NCBI GenBank assembly: GCA_937915455.1
Contig: CALDNN010000166.1
Coordinates: forward strand, 1-48,238
Source: Pelethousia sp002409725
Lineage (GTDB): Bacteria; Bacillota; Clostridia; Christensenellales; CAG-138
Length of the DNA: 48,238 nt
Direction of reading: 5' to 3'
Shown: piece after piece, positions 26,710 through 34,902 of the stretch
Numbering within the stretch: the first letter of the stretch is position 1
Layout of the letters: each line of letters begins with the position of its first letter
The notes under the pieces: model-generated
Databases searched by the model: none
What the model saw: only the letters and a program-made list of their open reading frames with translations
Told to the model about the DNA's origin: nothing
Made by a program: the position numbers and the translations under genes

Positions 26710-27330
26710 ATGCCTAGCGTAGCATTGTATAATATTGCCGGCCAAGAGATCGGCACGGTGAAGCTCAGCGATGAGATCTTCGCCCAGGAAGTCAACCAGG
26801 CCGTGCTGCACACCGTAGTGCGGGCATACCTGGCCAATCAGCGCCAGGGCACCCAGAGCGCCCTCACCCGCGCCGAGGTGCGGGGCGGCGGCATCAAGCC
26901 CTGGAGGCAAAAGGGCACCGGTCGCGCGCGCCAGGGTTCCACCCGCTCCCCCCAGTGGCGGCACGGCGGCGTGGTCTTCGCCCCCAAGCCCCGGGATTAC
27001 CGCATCAGCATTAACAAAAAGATCAAGCGCCTGGCCATGAAGAGCGCCCTCTCCGCCAAGGTGAATGACGGCGGCCTCATCGTGTTTGACGCGTTGGATA
27101 TCGCAGCTCCCAAAACGAAAGAGATGATCAAGGTTCTGGACGCCGTCAAGGCCGGCAAGGCCCTGGTGGTGCTCCCCGAGAAGGACGAGATCGTCGAGCG
27201 CGCCTCCGGCAACATCCCCAATGTGAAGACCACCCTGGTGGGCACCCTCAACGTTTACGAGATCCTCAAATACGATACGCTGATCCTCACCAAGGATTCG
27301 CTCGCCAAGATCGAGGAGGTGTACGCATAA
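26710..27330 (+). CDS. rplD: 50S ribosomal protein L4
   Basis: 206 aa. L4 lines the peptide exit tunnel; its extended loop is seen as RGGGIKPWRQKGTGRARQGS followed by SPQWRHGGVVFAPKPRDY. It also represses the S10 operon in enteric bacteria, while this is not known for Clostridia. The stop codon overlaps the rplW start by one base (TAATG), so translation of L23 is coupled. Confidence 0.98.
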   Translation: MPSVALYNIAGQEIGTVKLSDEIFAQEVNQAVLHTVVRAYLANQRQGTQSALTRAEVRGGGIKPWRQKGTGRARQGSTRSPQWRHGGVVFAPKPRDYRISINKKIKRLAMKSALSAKVNDGGLIVFDALDIAAPKTKEMIKVLDAVKAGKALVVLPEKDEIVERASGNIPNVKTTLVGTLNVYEILKYDTLILTKDSLAKIEEVYA

Positions 27331-27626
27331 TGCAGAACGCGCACGACATCATCATCAAGCCGGTGCTCAGCGAAAAGAGCTACGACTACCTGGCCCAGAA
27401 GGTATATACCTTCATCGTGGACAAGAAGGCCAGCAAGACCGAGATCCGCCAGGCCGTCGAGCAGGTATTCGGCGTAAAGGTGGACAGCGTTCATACCGTG
27501 AACGCGCTGGGTAAGATGAAGCGGCAGGGTGCCACCCAGGGTCGCCGTCCCTCCGTAAAGAAGGCCTATGTGAAGCTGAAGAAGGATTCCAAGGGCATCG
27601 AGTTCTTCGACAGCATCGCGCAGTAA
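27330..27626 (+). CDS. rplW: 50S ribosomal protein L23
   Basis: 98 aa. L23 lies at the tunnel exit and docks trigger factor and SRP. Typical stretches are DIIIKPVLSEKSYDYL, YTFIVDKKASKTEIRQAVE and GRRPSVKKAYVKL. The start overlaps the rplD stop by one base; GAGGAGG lies inside the end of rplD. Confidence 0.98.
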   Translation: MQNAHDIIIKPVLSEKSYDYLAQKVYTFIVDKKASKTEIRQAVEQVFGVKVDSVHTVNALGKMKRQGATQGRRPSVKKAYVKLKKDSKGIEFFDSIAQ

Positions 27627-27639
27627 GGAGGCATACACC

Positions 27640-28473
27640 ATGGCAATCAGAAAGATCAAACCCACGACCCCCGGCCAGCGCGGCATGACGGTCTCTTCCT
27701 TTGAGGAGATCACCTGCACCACGCCGGAGCGCTCCCTCCTGGAAGACCTGAAGTCCTCCGGCGGCCGCAACAAGGCCGGTCGCATCACAGTTCGCCACCG
27801 CGGCGGCGGCGCCAAGCGCAAGTACCGCATCATCGACTTCAAGCGCAACAAGGACGGCGTGCCCGCCACGGTCGCTACCATCGAATACGACCCCAACCGC
27901 AGCGCCAACATTGCCCTGCTGCACTATGCCGACGGCGAAAAGCGCTACATCATCGCGCCTTTGGGCCTCAGCGTGGGCGATCAACTGCTCTCCGGCGAGG
28001 GTGCGGATATCAAGATCGGCAACGCTCTGCGCATTAAGAACATCCCCGTGGGCACCATGATTCACTGCATCGAGATCAAGCCCGGCAAGGGCGCGCAGAT
28101 GGTCCGCTCCGCGGGCAACGCCGCGCAGCTGATGGCCAAGGAGGGCAATTATGCCCAGGTGCGCTTGCCCAGCGGCGAGGTTCGCAAGATCCCCATGGAG
28201 GCCAAGGCCACCATCGGTCAGGTGGGCAACGTAGACCATGGCAACATCATGCTGGGCAAAGCGGGCCGCAACCGCCATCTGGGCTTCCGCCCGGCCGTGC
28301 GCGGCTCCGCAATGAACCCCTGCGACCACCCGCACGGTGGCGGCGAGGGCAAGTGCCCCGTGGGCCGTCCGGGCCCCGTAACCCCTTGGGGCAAGCCTGC
28401 CCTGGGTTATAAGACCCGCAAGACCAAGAACGTCAACGACAAGTTCATCGTCCGCCGCAGGGACGGTAAGTGA
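27640..28473 (+). CDS. rplB: 50S ribosomal protein L2
   Basis: 277 aa. L2 is needed for subunit joining and peptidyl transfer. It shows GGRNKAGRITVRHRGGGAKR, IEYDPNRSANIALLHYADG and the C-terminal NPCDHPHGGGEGKCPVGRPG containing the conserved functional His residues. AAGGAGG precedes the ATG. Confidence 0.98.
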   Translation: MAIRKIKPTTPGQRGMTVSSFEEITCTTPERSLLEDLKSSGGRNKAGRITVRHRGGGAKRKYRIIDFKRNKDGVPATVATIEYDPNRSANIALLHYADGEKRYIIAPLGLSVGDQLLSGEGADIKIGNALRIKNIPVGTMIHCIEIKPGKGAQMVRSAGNAAQLMAKEGNYAQVRLPSGEVRKIPMEAKATIGQVGNVDHGNIMLGKAGRNRHLGFRPAVRGSAMNPCDHPHGGGEGKCPVGRPGPVTPWGKPALGYKTRKTKNVNDKFIVRRRDGK

Positions 28474-28491
28474 TAGGGAAAGGAGAACAGC

Positions 28492-28773
28492 ATGAGCAGG
28501 TCAGTCAAAAAAGGCCCGTTTGTTGAAGCGCGTTTGATCAAACGCATTCAGGATATGAACACCAGCGGCAAGAAGTCCGTCGTGAAGACGTGGTCCCGGT
28601 CCTCCACCATCTTCCCGGATATGGTGGGCCACACCATCGCCGTGCATGATGGCCGCAAGCACGTTCCCGTATATATGACCGATGAAATGGTCGGCCACAA
28701 GCTGGGCGAGTTCGCCCCCACCCGTACCTTCCGGGGCCATCGCGGTTCCGAGAAGAGCAGCGGCGGTAGGTAA
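28492..28773 (+). CDS. rpsS: 30S ribosomal protein S19
   Basis: 93 aa. MSRSVKKGPFVEARLIKRI, WSRSSTIFPDMVGHTIAVH and KLGEFAPTRTFRGHRG are diagnostic. S19 sits in the 30S head and contacts S13 and the A-site region. AAAGGAGA precedes the start and 14 bases separate it from rplV. Confidence 0.98.
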   Translation: MSRSVKKGPFVEARLIKRIQDMNTSGKKSVVKTWSRSSTIFPDMVGHTIAVHDGRKHVPVYMTDEMVGHKLGEFAPTRTFRGHRGSEKSSGGR

Positions 28774-28787
28774 GGAGGAAGAAGATT

Positions 28788-29174
28788 ATGGCAACTAGGT
28801 CCAGAGAAAAAAGCGCGGCTCGCCGCGAAAGCGCCGATAAGCGCCCCCGCGCCATCGCCCGCTACGTCCGCATTTCCTCCCGTAAGGTCAAGGCCGTGAT
28901 CGATCTGATCCGCGGCAAGAGCGTGAAGGAAGCCCAGGGCATCCTCATGTTCACCCCTAAGGCGGCTGCCGAGCCCGTTTTGAAGCTCCTCAACAGCGCC
29001 ATGGCCAATGCGGAAAACAACCTCGGTCTCTCACCGGACACCCTTTATGTAGCTGAAGTGTTCGCCAACCAGGGCCCCACCCTCAAGCGGTTCCGCCCCC
29101 GCGCCCAAGGCCGGGCCAGCCGCATCCGCAAGCGCTCCAGCCACATTACCGTGATCCTGGATCAGGCCAAGTAA
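28788..29174 (+). CDS. rplV: 50S ribosomal protein L22
   Basis: 128 aa, slightly longer than usual because of a basic N-terminal tail (RSREKSAARRESADKRPR). The core RYVRISSRKVKAVIDLIRG, PVLKLLNSAMANAENN and GRASRIRKRSSHITVIL is typical; its hairpin lines the exit tunnel where macrolides bind. AAGGAGG precedes the start. Confidence 0.97.
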   Translation: MATRSREKSAARRESADKRPRAIARYVRISSRKVKAVIDLIRGKSVKEAQGILMFTPKAAAEPVLKLLNSAMANAENNLGLSPDTLYVAEVFANQGPTLKRFRPRAQGRASRIRKRSSHITVILDQAK

Positions 29175-29187
29175 GAGGAGGTAAAGT

Positions 29188-29832
<645 letters not shown>

Positions 29833-29846
29833 GGAGGCAAAGAACC

Positions 29847-30284
29847 ATGTTGATGCCTAAAAGAGTCAAGCGCAGGAGAGTGCACCGTGGCCGCATGAAG
29901 GGCGAAGCCCATCGCGGTAACTTCATCGCCTATGGCGAATATGGCCTTGTGGCACAGACCCCCGGCTGGATCACCAGCAATCAGATCGAGGCGGCCCGTG
30001 TTGCCATGACCCGCTACATCAAGCGCGGCGGCCAGGTATGGATCAAGATCTTCCCGGATAAGCCCGTCTCGCAAAAGCCGGCCGGCACCCGCATGGGCTC
30101 CGGTAAAGGCGCGCCCGAATATTGGGTGGCAGTCGTCAAGCCCGGCCGCGTGCTCTTTGAGATCGCGGGGGTGAGCGAAGATGTGGCCAAGGAGGCTCTG
30201 CGCCTGGCCATGAATAAGCTGCCCATCAAGAGCAAGATCGCAAAGAAAGTGACCGAGGCAGGAGGCGAGAGCAATGAAGGCTAG
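29847..30284 (+). CDS. rplP: 50S ribosomal protein L16
   Basis: 145 aa. MLMPKRVKRRRVHRGRMKG, NFIAYGEYGLVAQTPGWIT, MGSGKGAPEYWVAVVKPGR and FEIAGVSEDVAKEALRLA are typical; L16 shapes the A-site and is the last protein needed for 50S activity. ATG 29847 was chosen over the longer frame from 29787 because AAGGAGG precedes it and the family begins here. The 3' end overlaps rpmC by 11 bases. Confidence 0.98.
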   Translation: MLMPKRVKRRRVHRGRMKGEAHRGNFIAYGEYGLVAQTPGWITSNQIEAARVAMTRYIKRGGQVWIKIFPDKPVSQKPAGTRMGSGKGAPEYWVAVVKPGRVLFEIAGVSEDVAKEALRLAMNKLPIKSKIAKKVTEAGGESNEG

Positions 30285-30474
30285 CGAACTGAGAAAACTA
30301 TCCACCCAAGAGCTCGCGGCAAAAGAAAAAGAGCTCAAGGAAGAGCTGTTCAACCTCCGTTTCCAAATGGCGACCGGCCAGCTCACGAACCCCCAGCGCG
30401 TCCGCGAATGCAAGAAGGACGTAGCCCGGGTGAAAACGCTCATCTGCGAGCGCGAGCTCAAGGCTGCCGAGTAA
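30274..30474 (+). CDS. rpmC: 50S ribosomal protein L29
   Basis: 66 aa. MKASELRKLSTQELAAKEKE and LFNLRFQMATGQLTNPQRVR are typical of this two-helix protein at the tunnel exit. It starts inside the rplP gene (11-base overlap) with GGAGGCG as its ribosome binding site, so the two are translationally coupled. Confidence 0.97.
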   Translation: MKASELRKLSTQELAAKEKELKEELFNLRFQMATGQLTNPQRVRECKKDVARVKTLICERELKAAE

Positions 30475-30495
30475 GGGTGAAAGGAGGATATCATC

Positions 30496-30753
30496 GTGGA
30501 GAACAGAGGCTATCGTAAAACCCGCACCGGCATGGTGGTTAGCGACAAGATGGATAAGACCGTCGTCGTAGCGATCAAGACCAAGGTGCGCCATCCCCTC
30601 TACGGAAAGATGGTAAACCGCACCCGCAAGTTCAAGGCCCATGACGAGGAAAATGCCTGCGGCACCGGCGATACCGTCAAGATCATGGAGACCCGGCGCA
30701 TTAGCAAAGATAAGCGCTGGCGCGTGGTCGAAATTATAGAAAAGGCCAAGTAA
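30496..30753 (+). CDS. rpsQ: 30S ribosomal protein S17
   Basis: 85 aa, starting at GTG 30496 (AAAGGAGGATATCATC upstream). RKTRTGMVVSDKMDKTVVV and RHPLYGKMVNRTRKFKAHDE are typical of the OB-fold protein S17, an early assembly protein that binds the 5' domain of 16S rRNA. The GTG start is the only one consistent with the family N-terminus. Confidence 0.97.
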   Translation: MENRGYRKTRTGMVVSDKMDKTVVVAIKTKVRHPLYGKMVNRTRKFKAHDEENACGTGDTVKIMETRRISKDKRWRVVEIIEKAK

Positions 30754-30772
30754 GCCGGAAAGGAGAACCGAT

Positions 30773-31141
30773 ATGATACAGCCCCAAACCCGCCTCAAAG
30801 TGGCGGATAACAGCGGCGCCAAAGAGATCATGTGCATCCGCGTGCTGGGTGGATCCGGCCGCAAGAGCGCCAACATCGGCGACGTGATCGTCGCTTCCGT
30901 CAAGTCGGCTTCCCCCGGCGGCGCGGTCAAGAAGAAAGACGTGGTTCGCGCGGTGATCGTGCGCACGGTTTCCGGCACGCAGCGGCCCGATGGCAGCTAC
31001 ATCCGTTTCGACGATAACGCAGCCGTCATCATCAACGACCAGAAGCAGCCCCGCGGCACTCGTATCTTCGGGCCCGTCGCGCGCGAACTGCGCGAGAAGG
31101 ATTACATGAAGATCGTATCCCTCGCGCCCGAAGTGCTCTAA
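30773..31141 (+). CDS. rplN: 50S ribosomal protein L14
   Basis: 122 aa, exact family length. MIQPQTRLKVADNSGAKEIM, VKKKDVVRAVIVRT, RFDDNAAVIINDQKQPRGTR and IVSLAPEVL are diagnostic. L14 lies at the subunit interface. GGAAAGGAGA precedes the ATG; first gene after rpsQ with a 19-base gap. Confidence 0.98.
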   Translation: MIQPQTRLKVADNSGAKEIMCIRVLGGSGRKSANIGDVIVASVKSASPGGAVKKKDVVRAVIVRTVSGTQRPDGSYIRFDDNAAVIINDQKQPRGTRIFGPVARELREKDYMKIVSLAPEVL

Positions 31142-31154
31142 GGGAGGACGCAGA

Positions 31155-31472
31155 ATGAACAAGCTCAATGTCAAAAAAGACGATACCGTCGTCGTCATCG
31201 CCGGCAAGGATAAGGGCAAGCAGGGCAAGATCATGGCCGCTATGCCCAAAGCGGGCCGGGTCGTGGTGCAAAACGCCAATATGATCGTTTGCCACACCAA
31301 GCCCCGCAAGCAGGGCGAAACGGGCGGCCGCATCAACAAGGAAGGCACCATCGACGCCTCCAACGTGATGCTCGTGTGCCCCAAATGCGGCAAACCCACC
31401 CGTGTGGGCCATGCCTATGAGGGCGATAAAAAGGTCCGCGTTTGCAAGAAGTGCGGCAAGAACATCGACTAA
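31155..31472 (+). CDS. rplX: 50S ribosomal protein L24
   Basis: 105 aa. The KOW motif KKDDTVVVIAGKDKGKQGKI is at the N-terminus and NMIVCHTKPRKQGETGGRI follows. The C-terminus carries two CxxC pairs (CPKCGKPTRVG and CKKCGKNID), a zinc-binding-type form. L24 is an early 50S assembly protein. GGGAGG precedes the ATG. Confidence 0.97.
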   Translation: MNKLNVKKDDTVVVIAGKDKGKQGKIMAAMPKAGRVVVQNANMIVCHTKPRKQGETGGRINKEGTIDASNVMLVCPKCGKPTRVGHAYEGDKKVRVCKKCGKNID

Positions 31473-31489
31473 GGCAGGAGGAAAAGAGA

Positions 31490-32107
31490 ATGGCAAAGAA
31501 AGATAACGCATCCTCGGCGCCCGCCAAAAAGAGGCAGCAGGAGGCAGCCAAGCCCTTTACCGAAGCGCCCCGCCTCAAGGTCAAGTATGCCGAAGAAGTA
31601 GCGCCCGCGCTGAAGCAGAAGTTTGGCTATGCAAACACCATGCAGGTGCCCAAGCTCGAAAAAATCGTGCTGAACATGGGCCTCGGCTCCGAAAAGGATA
31701 ACGCCAAGGGCCTGGAAGTAGCCGTAAACGAGCTGGCCCTCATCGCCGGCCAAAAGCCCATCGTCACCAAGGCCAAAAAGTCCGTAGCAAACTTTAAGGT
31801 TCGCGAGGGCATGAACGTTGGCGCTAAGGTCACCCTCAGGGGCGATCGCATGTACTACTTTGCGGATAAGCTGATGAACATCGTGCTGCCTCGCGTGCGC
31901 GACTTCCGCGGCATTTCCGACACCAGCTTCGACGGCCGTGGCAACTATGCCATGGGCGTGAAGGAGCAGCTGATCTTCCCCGAGATCAACTACGACGACG
32001 TCGACAAGGTGCGCGGCATGGACATCGTGTTCGTCACCAGCGCCAAAACCGACGAAGAAGCGAAGGAATTGCTCAGTCTCATGGGCATGCCCTTCATCCA
32101 GGCTTGA
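31490..32107 (+). CDS. rplE: 50S ribosomal protein L5 with N-terminal extension
   Basis: 205 aa; L5 is usually about 180. The core begins at about residue 28 (VKYAEEVAPALKQKFGY) and contains KIVLNMGLG, KPIVTKAKKSVANFKVREGM and RDFRGISDTSFDGRGNYAMG. The first about 27 residues (rich in Lys, Ala and Gln) are extra. ATG 31490 follows GGCAGGAGGAAAAG, so the extension is probably translated. L5 binds 5S rRNA in the central protuberance. Confidence 0.96.
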   Translation: MAKKDNASSAPAKKRQQEAAKPFTEAPRLKVKYAEEVAPALKQKFGYANTMQVPKLEKIVLNMGLGSEKDNAKGLEVAVNELALIAGQKPIVTKAKKSVANFKVREGMNVGAKVTLRGDRMYYFADKLMNIVLPRVRDFRGISDTSFDGRGNYAMGVKEQLIFPEINYDDVDKVRGMDIVFVTSAKTDEEAKELLSLMGMPFIQA

Positions 32108-32125
32108 TAAGGAGGAAGAAACATC

Positions 32126-32311
32126 GTGGCAAAGACTAGCATGAAAATCAGGCAATCCCGCGAGGCGAAGTACTCCACCCGGGCCTATACCCGCTGCCGC
32201 ATCTGCGGTCGGCCCCACAGCGTGCTGCGCAAGTACGGCATCTGCCGCATCTGCTTCCGTGAGATGGCCTACAAGGGCGAGATCCCCGGCGTGCGCAAGG
32301 CCAGCTGGTAA
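32126..32311 (+). CDS. rpsN: 30S ribosomal protein S14, zinc-binding type
   Basis: 61 aa, the short zinc form (rpsZ type) starting at GTG 32126 after AAGGAGGAAG. The four zinc ligands are in CRICGRP and CRICFRE; GIPGVRKASW-type ending (EIPGVRKASW) is standard. No zinc-independent form is seen in the window. Confidence 0.97.
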   Translation: MAKTSMKIRQSREAKYSTRAYTRCRICGRPHSVLRKYGICRICFREMAYKGEIPGVRKASW

Positions 32312-32337
32312 GCAGACTGTAGAAAGGAGAACGAATT

Positions 32338-32736
32338 ATGGTAACAACCGATCCCATCGCTGATATGCTCACTCGTATCCGCAATGCTCTCATCGCCAGA
32401 CACGATGAGGTGGACGTACCCCTTTCCACGGTCAAGAAGGCCATTGCCGAGATTTTGCTCGAGGAAGGCTACATCAAGGGCTATGACCTCCGGGAGGAGG
32501 GCGTGGCCAGGAACATCCACATCACCCTAAAATACGGCCCCAACCGCCAGAAGGTCATTACCGGCCTTAAGCGGATCTCTAAGCCCGGCCTGCGGGTCTA
32601 TGCCCGCAAGGACAACCTGCCTAAGGTGCTCAACGGGCTGGGCATCGCCGTGCTTTCCACCTCCCGTGGCATCATGACCGACCGGGAAGCCCGCAAGCAG
32701 GGCGTAGGCGGCGAAGTGCTGGCATACATCTGGTAA
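32338..32736 (+). CDS. rpsH: 30S ribosomal protein S8
   Basis: 132 aa. TDPIADMLTRIRNALIARHD at the N-terminus and the C-terminal YARKDNLPKVLNGLGIAVLS plus STSRGIMTDREARKQGVGGE are diagnostic. S8 binds the central domain of 16S rRNA and, in enteric bacteria, represses the spc operon. AAAGGAGA precedes the ATG. Confidence 0.98.
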   Translation: MVTTDPIADMLTRIRNALIARHDEVDVPLSTVKKAIAEILLEEGYIKGYDLREEGVARNIHITLKYGPNRQKVITGLKRISKPGLRVYARKDNLPKVLNGLGIAVLSTSRGIMTDREARKQGVGGEVLAYIW

Positions 32737-32746
32737 GCGCTGGAGT

Positions 32747-32767
32747 GGGGAACGGCATGCCGTCCCC
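32747..32767 (+). other. Hairpin between rpsH and rplF
   Basis: GGGG-A-ACGGC and GCCGT-CCCC form a stem with one bulged A in the 76-base gap between rpsH and rplF, the widest gap in the spc part. No T-run follows; an mRNA processing or stability role is possible. Confidence 0.5.
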
Positions 32768-32812
32768 CAAACAGCCATGTTAAAGCGAAATTTTCATTTG
32801 GAGGTGTAACAC

Positions 32813-33352
32813 ATGTCACGAATCGGAAAACTTCCGATCAACATCCCTGACGGAGTGACAATCACGGTCGGCGACGATAACACCGTGAATGTTAAAGGCC
32901 CCAAGGGCGAACTGAGCGAGAAGATCTCGCACGAGATGCAGCTCTCCATCGATGACGGCGTCCTCTCCGTAAAGCGGCCCACGGATCAAAAAGAGCACCG
33001 GGCGCTGCACGGCCTCTCCCGCACCCTCATCAACAACATGGTGCTGGGCGTAACGGCCGGCTACCAGAAGAACCTCGACATCGTGGGCGTCGGTTACCGC
33101 GCGCAGCTGCAGGGCTTGAAGCTCGTCCTCAACGTGGGCTATTCCCATCCCGTAGAATTCGACCCGCCCAAGGGCATTTCCTTCGAGGTCCCCACGCCCA
33201 ACCGTGTGTCCATCAAGGGTATCGACAAGCAGCTGGTAGGCCAGCTTGCCGCCGATATCCGCAAGGTACGGCCGCCGGAACCCTACAAGGGCAAGGGCAT
33301 CAAGTACGAAAACGAGACTGTGCGCCGCAAAGAAGGCAAGACAGGCAAATAA
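32813..33352 (+). CDS. rplF: 50S ribosomal protein L6
   Basis: 179 aa. MSRIGKLPINIPDGVTI, NVKGPKGELSEKI, LHGLSRTLINNMVLGVTAGY and the C-terminal PPEPYKGKGIKYENE are diagnostic. L6 stabilises the GTPase-centre region near the sarcin-ricin loop. GGAGGTG precedes the ATG. Confidence 0.98.
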   Translation: MSRIGKLPINIPDGVTITVGDDNTVNVKGPKGELSEKISHEMQLSIDDGVLSVKRPTDQKEHRALHGLSRTLINNMVLGVTAGYQKNLDIVGVGYRAQLQGLKLVLNVGYSHPVEFDPPKGISFEVPTPNRVSIKGIDKQLVGQLAADIRKVRPPEPYKGKGIKYENETVRRKEGKTGK

Positions 33353-33374
33353 GGCGTAGAGAAGGAGTAGCAGT

Positions 33375-33743
33375 ATGATTTCAAAGGTCAATAAAAACGC
33401 TGTGCGCAAGGCCAGGCACGACCGTACCCGCCGCCACATCGTGGGCACGGGCGAAAGGCCCAGGCTCAATGTATACCGCAGCCTGAACAACATCTACGCC
33501 CAAGTCATCGACGACGAGACTTCCCGCACCCTGGTCACCGCCTCTACGCTGGATGCCGAAATCAAAGCCCAGCTCGGTGGCAAGAACAAGAAGGAAGTAT
33601 CCAAGCTGGTGGGCGAGCTGGTCGGCAAGCGCGCCAAGGAAAAGGGCATCGATGAGGTCGTCTTCGATCGCGGCGGTTACCTGTATACGGGCCGCGTTGC
33701 GGAGCTGGCCGAAGGCGCCCGCGCTGCCGGGCTGAAATTCTAA
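33375..33743 (+). CDS. rplR: 50S ribosomal protein L18
   Basis: 122 aa. RHDRTRRHIVGTGERPRLNV, SLNNIYAQVIDDETSRTLV and VVFDRGGYLYTGRVAELAEG are diagnostic of the 5S rRNA-binding protein L18. AGAAGGAGTAG precedes the ATG; 10 bases separate it from rpsE. Confidence 0.98.
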   Translation: MISKVNKNAVRKARHDRTRRHIVGTGERPRLNVYRSLNNIYAQVIDDETSRTLVTASTLDAEIKAQLGGKNKKEVSKLVGELVGKRAKEKGIDEVVFDRGGYLYTGRVAELAEGARAAGLKF

Positions 33744-33753
33744 GGAGGTAATC

Positions 33754-34257
33754 ATGCAGAAGCGTATCGATGCATCTACATTGGATCTTAAAGAAAGGCT
33801 TGTGTCCATCAACCGCGTTGCCAAGGTTGTCAAGGGCGGCCGTAACTTCCGCTTCTCCGCTTTGATGGTGGTGGGTGACGAGAACGGCCACGTAGGCGTG
33901 GGCATGGGCAAGGCGGCGGAGATCCCCGAAGCCGTGCGCAAGGGCGTGGAAGACGCCAAGCGCCACATGATCGAGGTTTCCCTGGTAGGCACCAGCATCC
34001 CCCACGCCGTGGAGGGCAAGTTTGGCAAGGGCCACGTGCGCATGCTCCCCGCAGAAGAAGGTACCGGCGTTATCGCGGGCGGTCCCGCCCGTGCGGTGCT
34101 TGAGATGGTGGGCGTTAAGGATATCCGCACCAAGAGCTATGGCTCCAACAACCCTGCCAACTGCGTGAAGGCCACCATGGACGGCCTGACTCAGCTGCGC
34201 ACTGCCGAGGAGATCGCCAAGCTCCGCGGCAAAACCGTAGAAGAGATTCTGGGCTAA
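33754..34257 (+). CDS. rpsE: 30S ribosomal protein S5
   Basis: 167 aa. DLKERLVSINRVAKVVKGGR, FSALMVVGDENGHVGVGMGK and GTGVIAGGPARAVLEMVGVK are diagnostic. S5 takes part in translational accuracy and lines the mRNA entry. AAGGAGG precedes the ATG. Confidence 0.98.
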   Translation: MQKRIDASTLDLKERLVSINRVAKVVKGGRNFRFSALMVVGDENGHVGVGMGKAAEIPEAVRKGVEDAKRHMIEVSLVGTSIPHAVEGKFGKGHVRMLPAEEGTGVIAGGPARAVLEMVGVKDIRTKSYGSNNPANCVKATMDGLTQLRTAEEIAKLRGKTVEEILG

Positions 34258-34269
34258 GGGAGGCAAACA

Positions 34270-34449
34270 ATGGCTAATCTGAAAATCACGCTCGTTAAGA
34301 GCACCATCGGCGCCCTCAAGGATCAGCAGGCAACCGTGAAGGCCCTTGGTCTGCGCAAGACCAACCATACCGTGGTGCAGCCGGATAACGCCTGCATCCG
34401 CGGCATGATCTTCAAGGTGAAGCACCTGGTCAAGGTCGAAGAAGTTTAA
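34270..34449 (+). CDS. rpmD: 50S ribosomal protein L30
   Basis: 59 aa, short but complete: MANLKITLVKSTIGALKDQQ at the N-terminus, then LGLRKTNHTVVQPDN and GMIFKVKHLVKVEEV. GGGAGGC precedes the ATG. It sits in its standard place between rpsE and rplO. Confidence 0.97.
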   Translation: MANLKITLVKSTIGALKDQQATVKALGLRKTNHTVVQPDNACIRGMIFKVKHLVKVEEV

Positions 34450-34461
34450 CGGAGGTGCACT

Positions 34462-34902
34462 ATGAAACTACATGAGTTAAGGCCCGTGGAAGGCTCCACG
34501 AAAACGCGTAGGCGCGTTGGCCGCGGCACCGGCTCCGGCATCGGCAAAACCGCCGGCTACGGCCACAAGGGCCAGAAGGCCCGCAGCGGCAGCAAGAAGA
34601 ACGGCTTTGAAGGCGGCCAGATGCCCCTTGCGCGCCGGCTTCCCAAGCGTGGCTTCACCAATATTTTTGCCAAAGAATATACTGTGATCAACATCGACGC
34701 CCTCAATAAGCTCGAGAATGGTGCGGTTGTGACTGCTGAGCTGCTCAAGGCGAACGGCATGATCAGCAAGATCGAGAAAGACGGGCTTAAGGTTCTGGGC
34801 CGCGGCGAGCTCACCAAGAAGCTCGACGTGAAGGCGGCAAAATTCACCGAGTCGGCCCAGAAGGCCATCGAGGCGGCGGGCGGAACTGTTGAGGTGGTCT
34901 GA
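34462..34902 (+). CDS. rplO: 50S ribosomal protein L15
   Basis: 146 aa. MKLHELRPVEGSTKTRRRVG, RGTGSGIGKTAGYGHKGQK and RSGSKKNGFEGGQMPLARRL form the long basic N-terminus that threads into 23S rRNA. GGAGGTG precedes the ATG. Its TGA overlaps the secY ATG by one base. Confidence 0.98.
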   Translation: MKLHELRPVEGSTKTRRRVGRGTGSGIGKTAGYGHKGQKARSGSKKNGFEGGQMPLARRLPKRGFTNIFAKEYTVINIDALNKLENGAVVTAELLKANGMISKIEKDGLKVLGRGELTKKLDVKAAKFTESAQKAIEAAGGTVEVV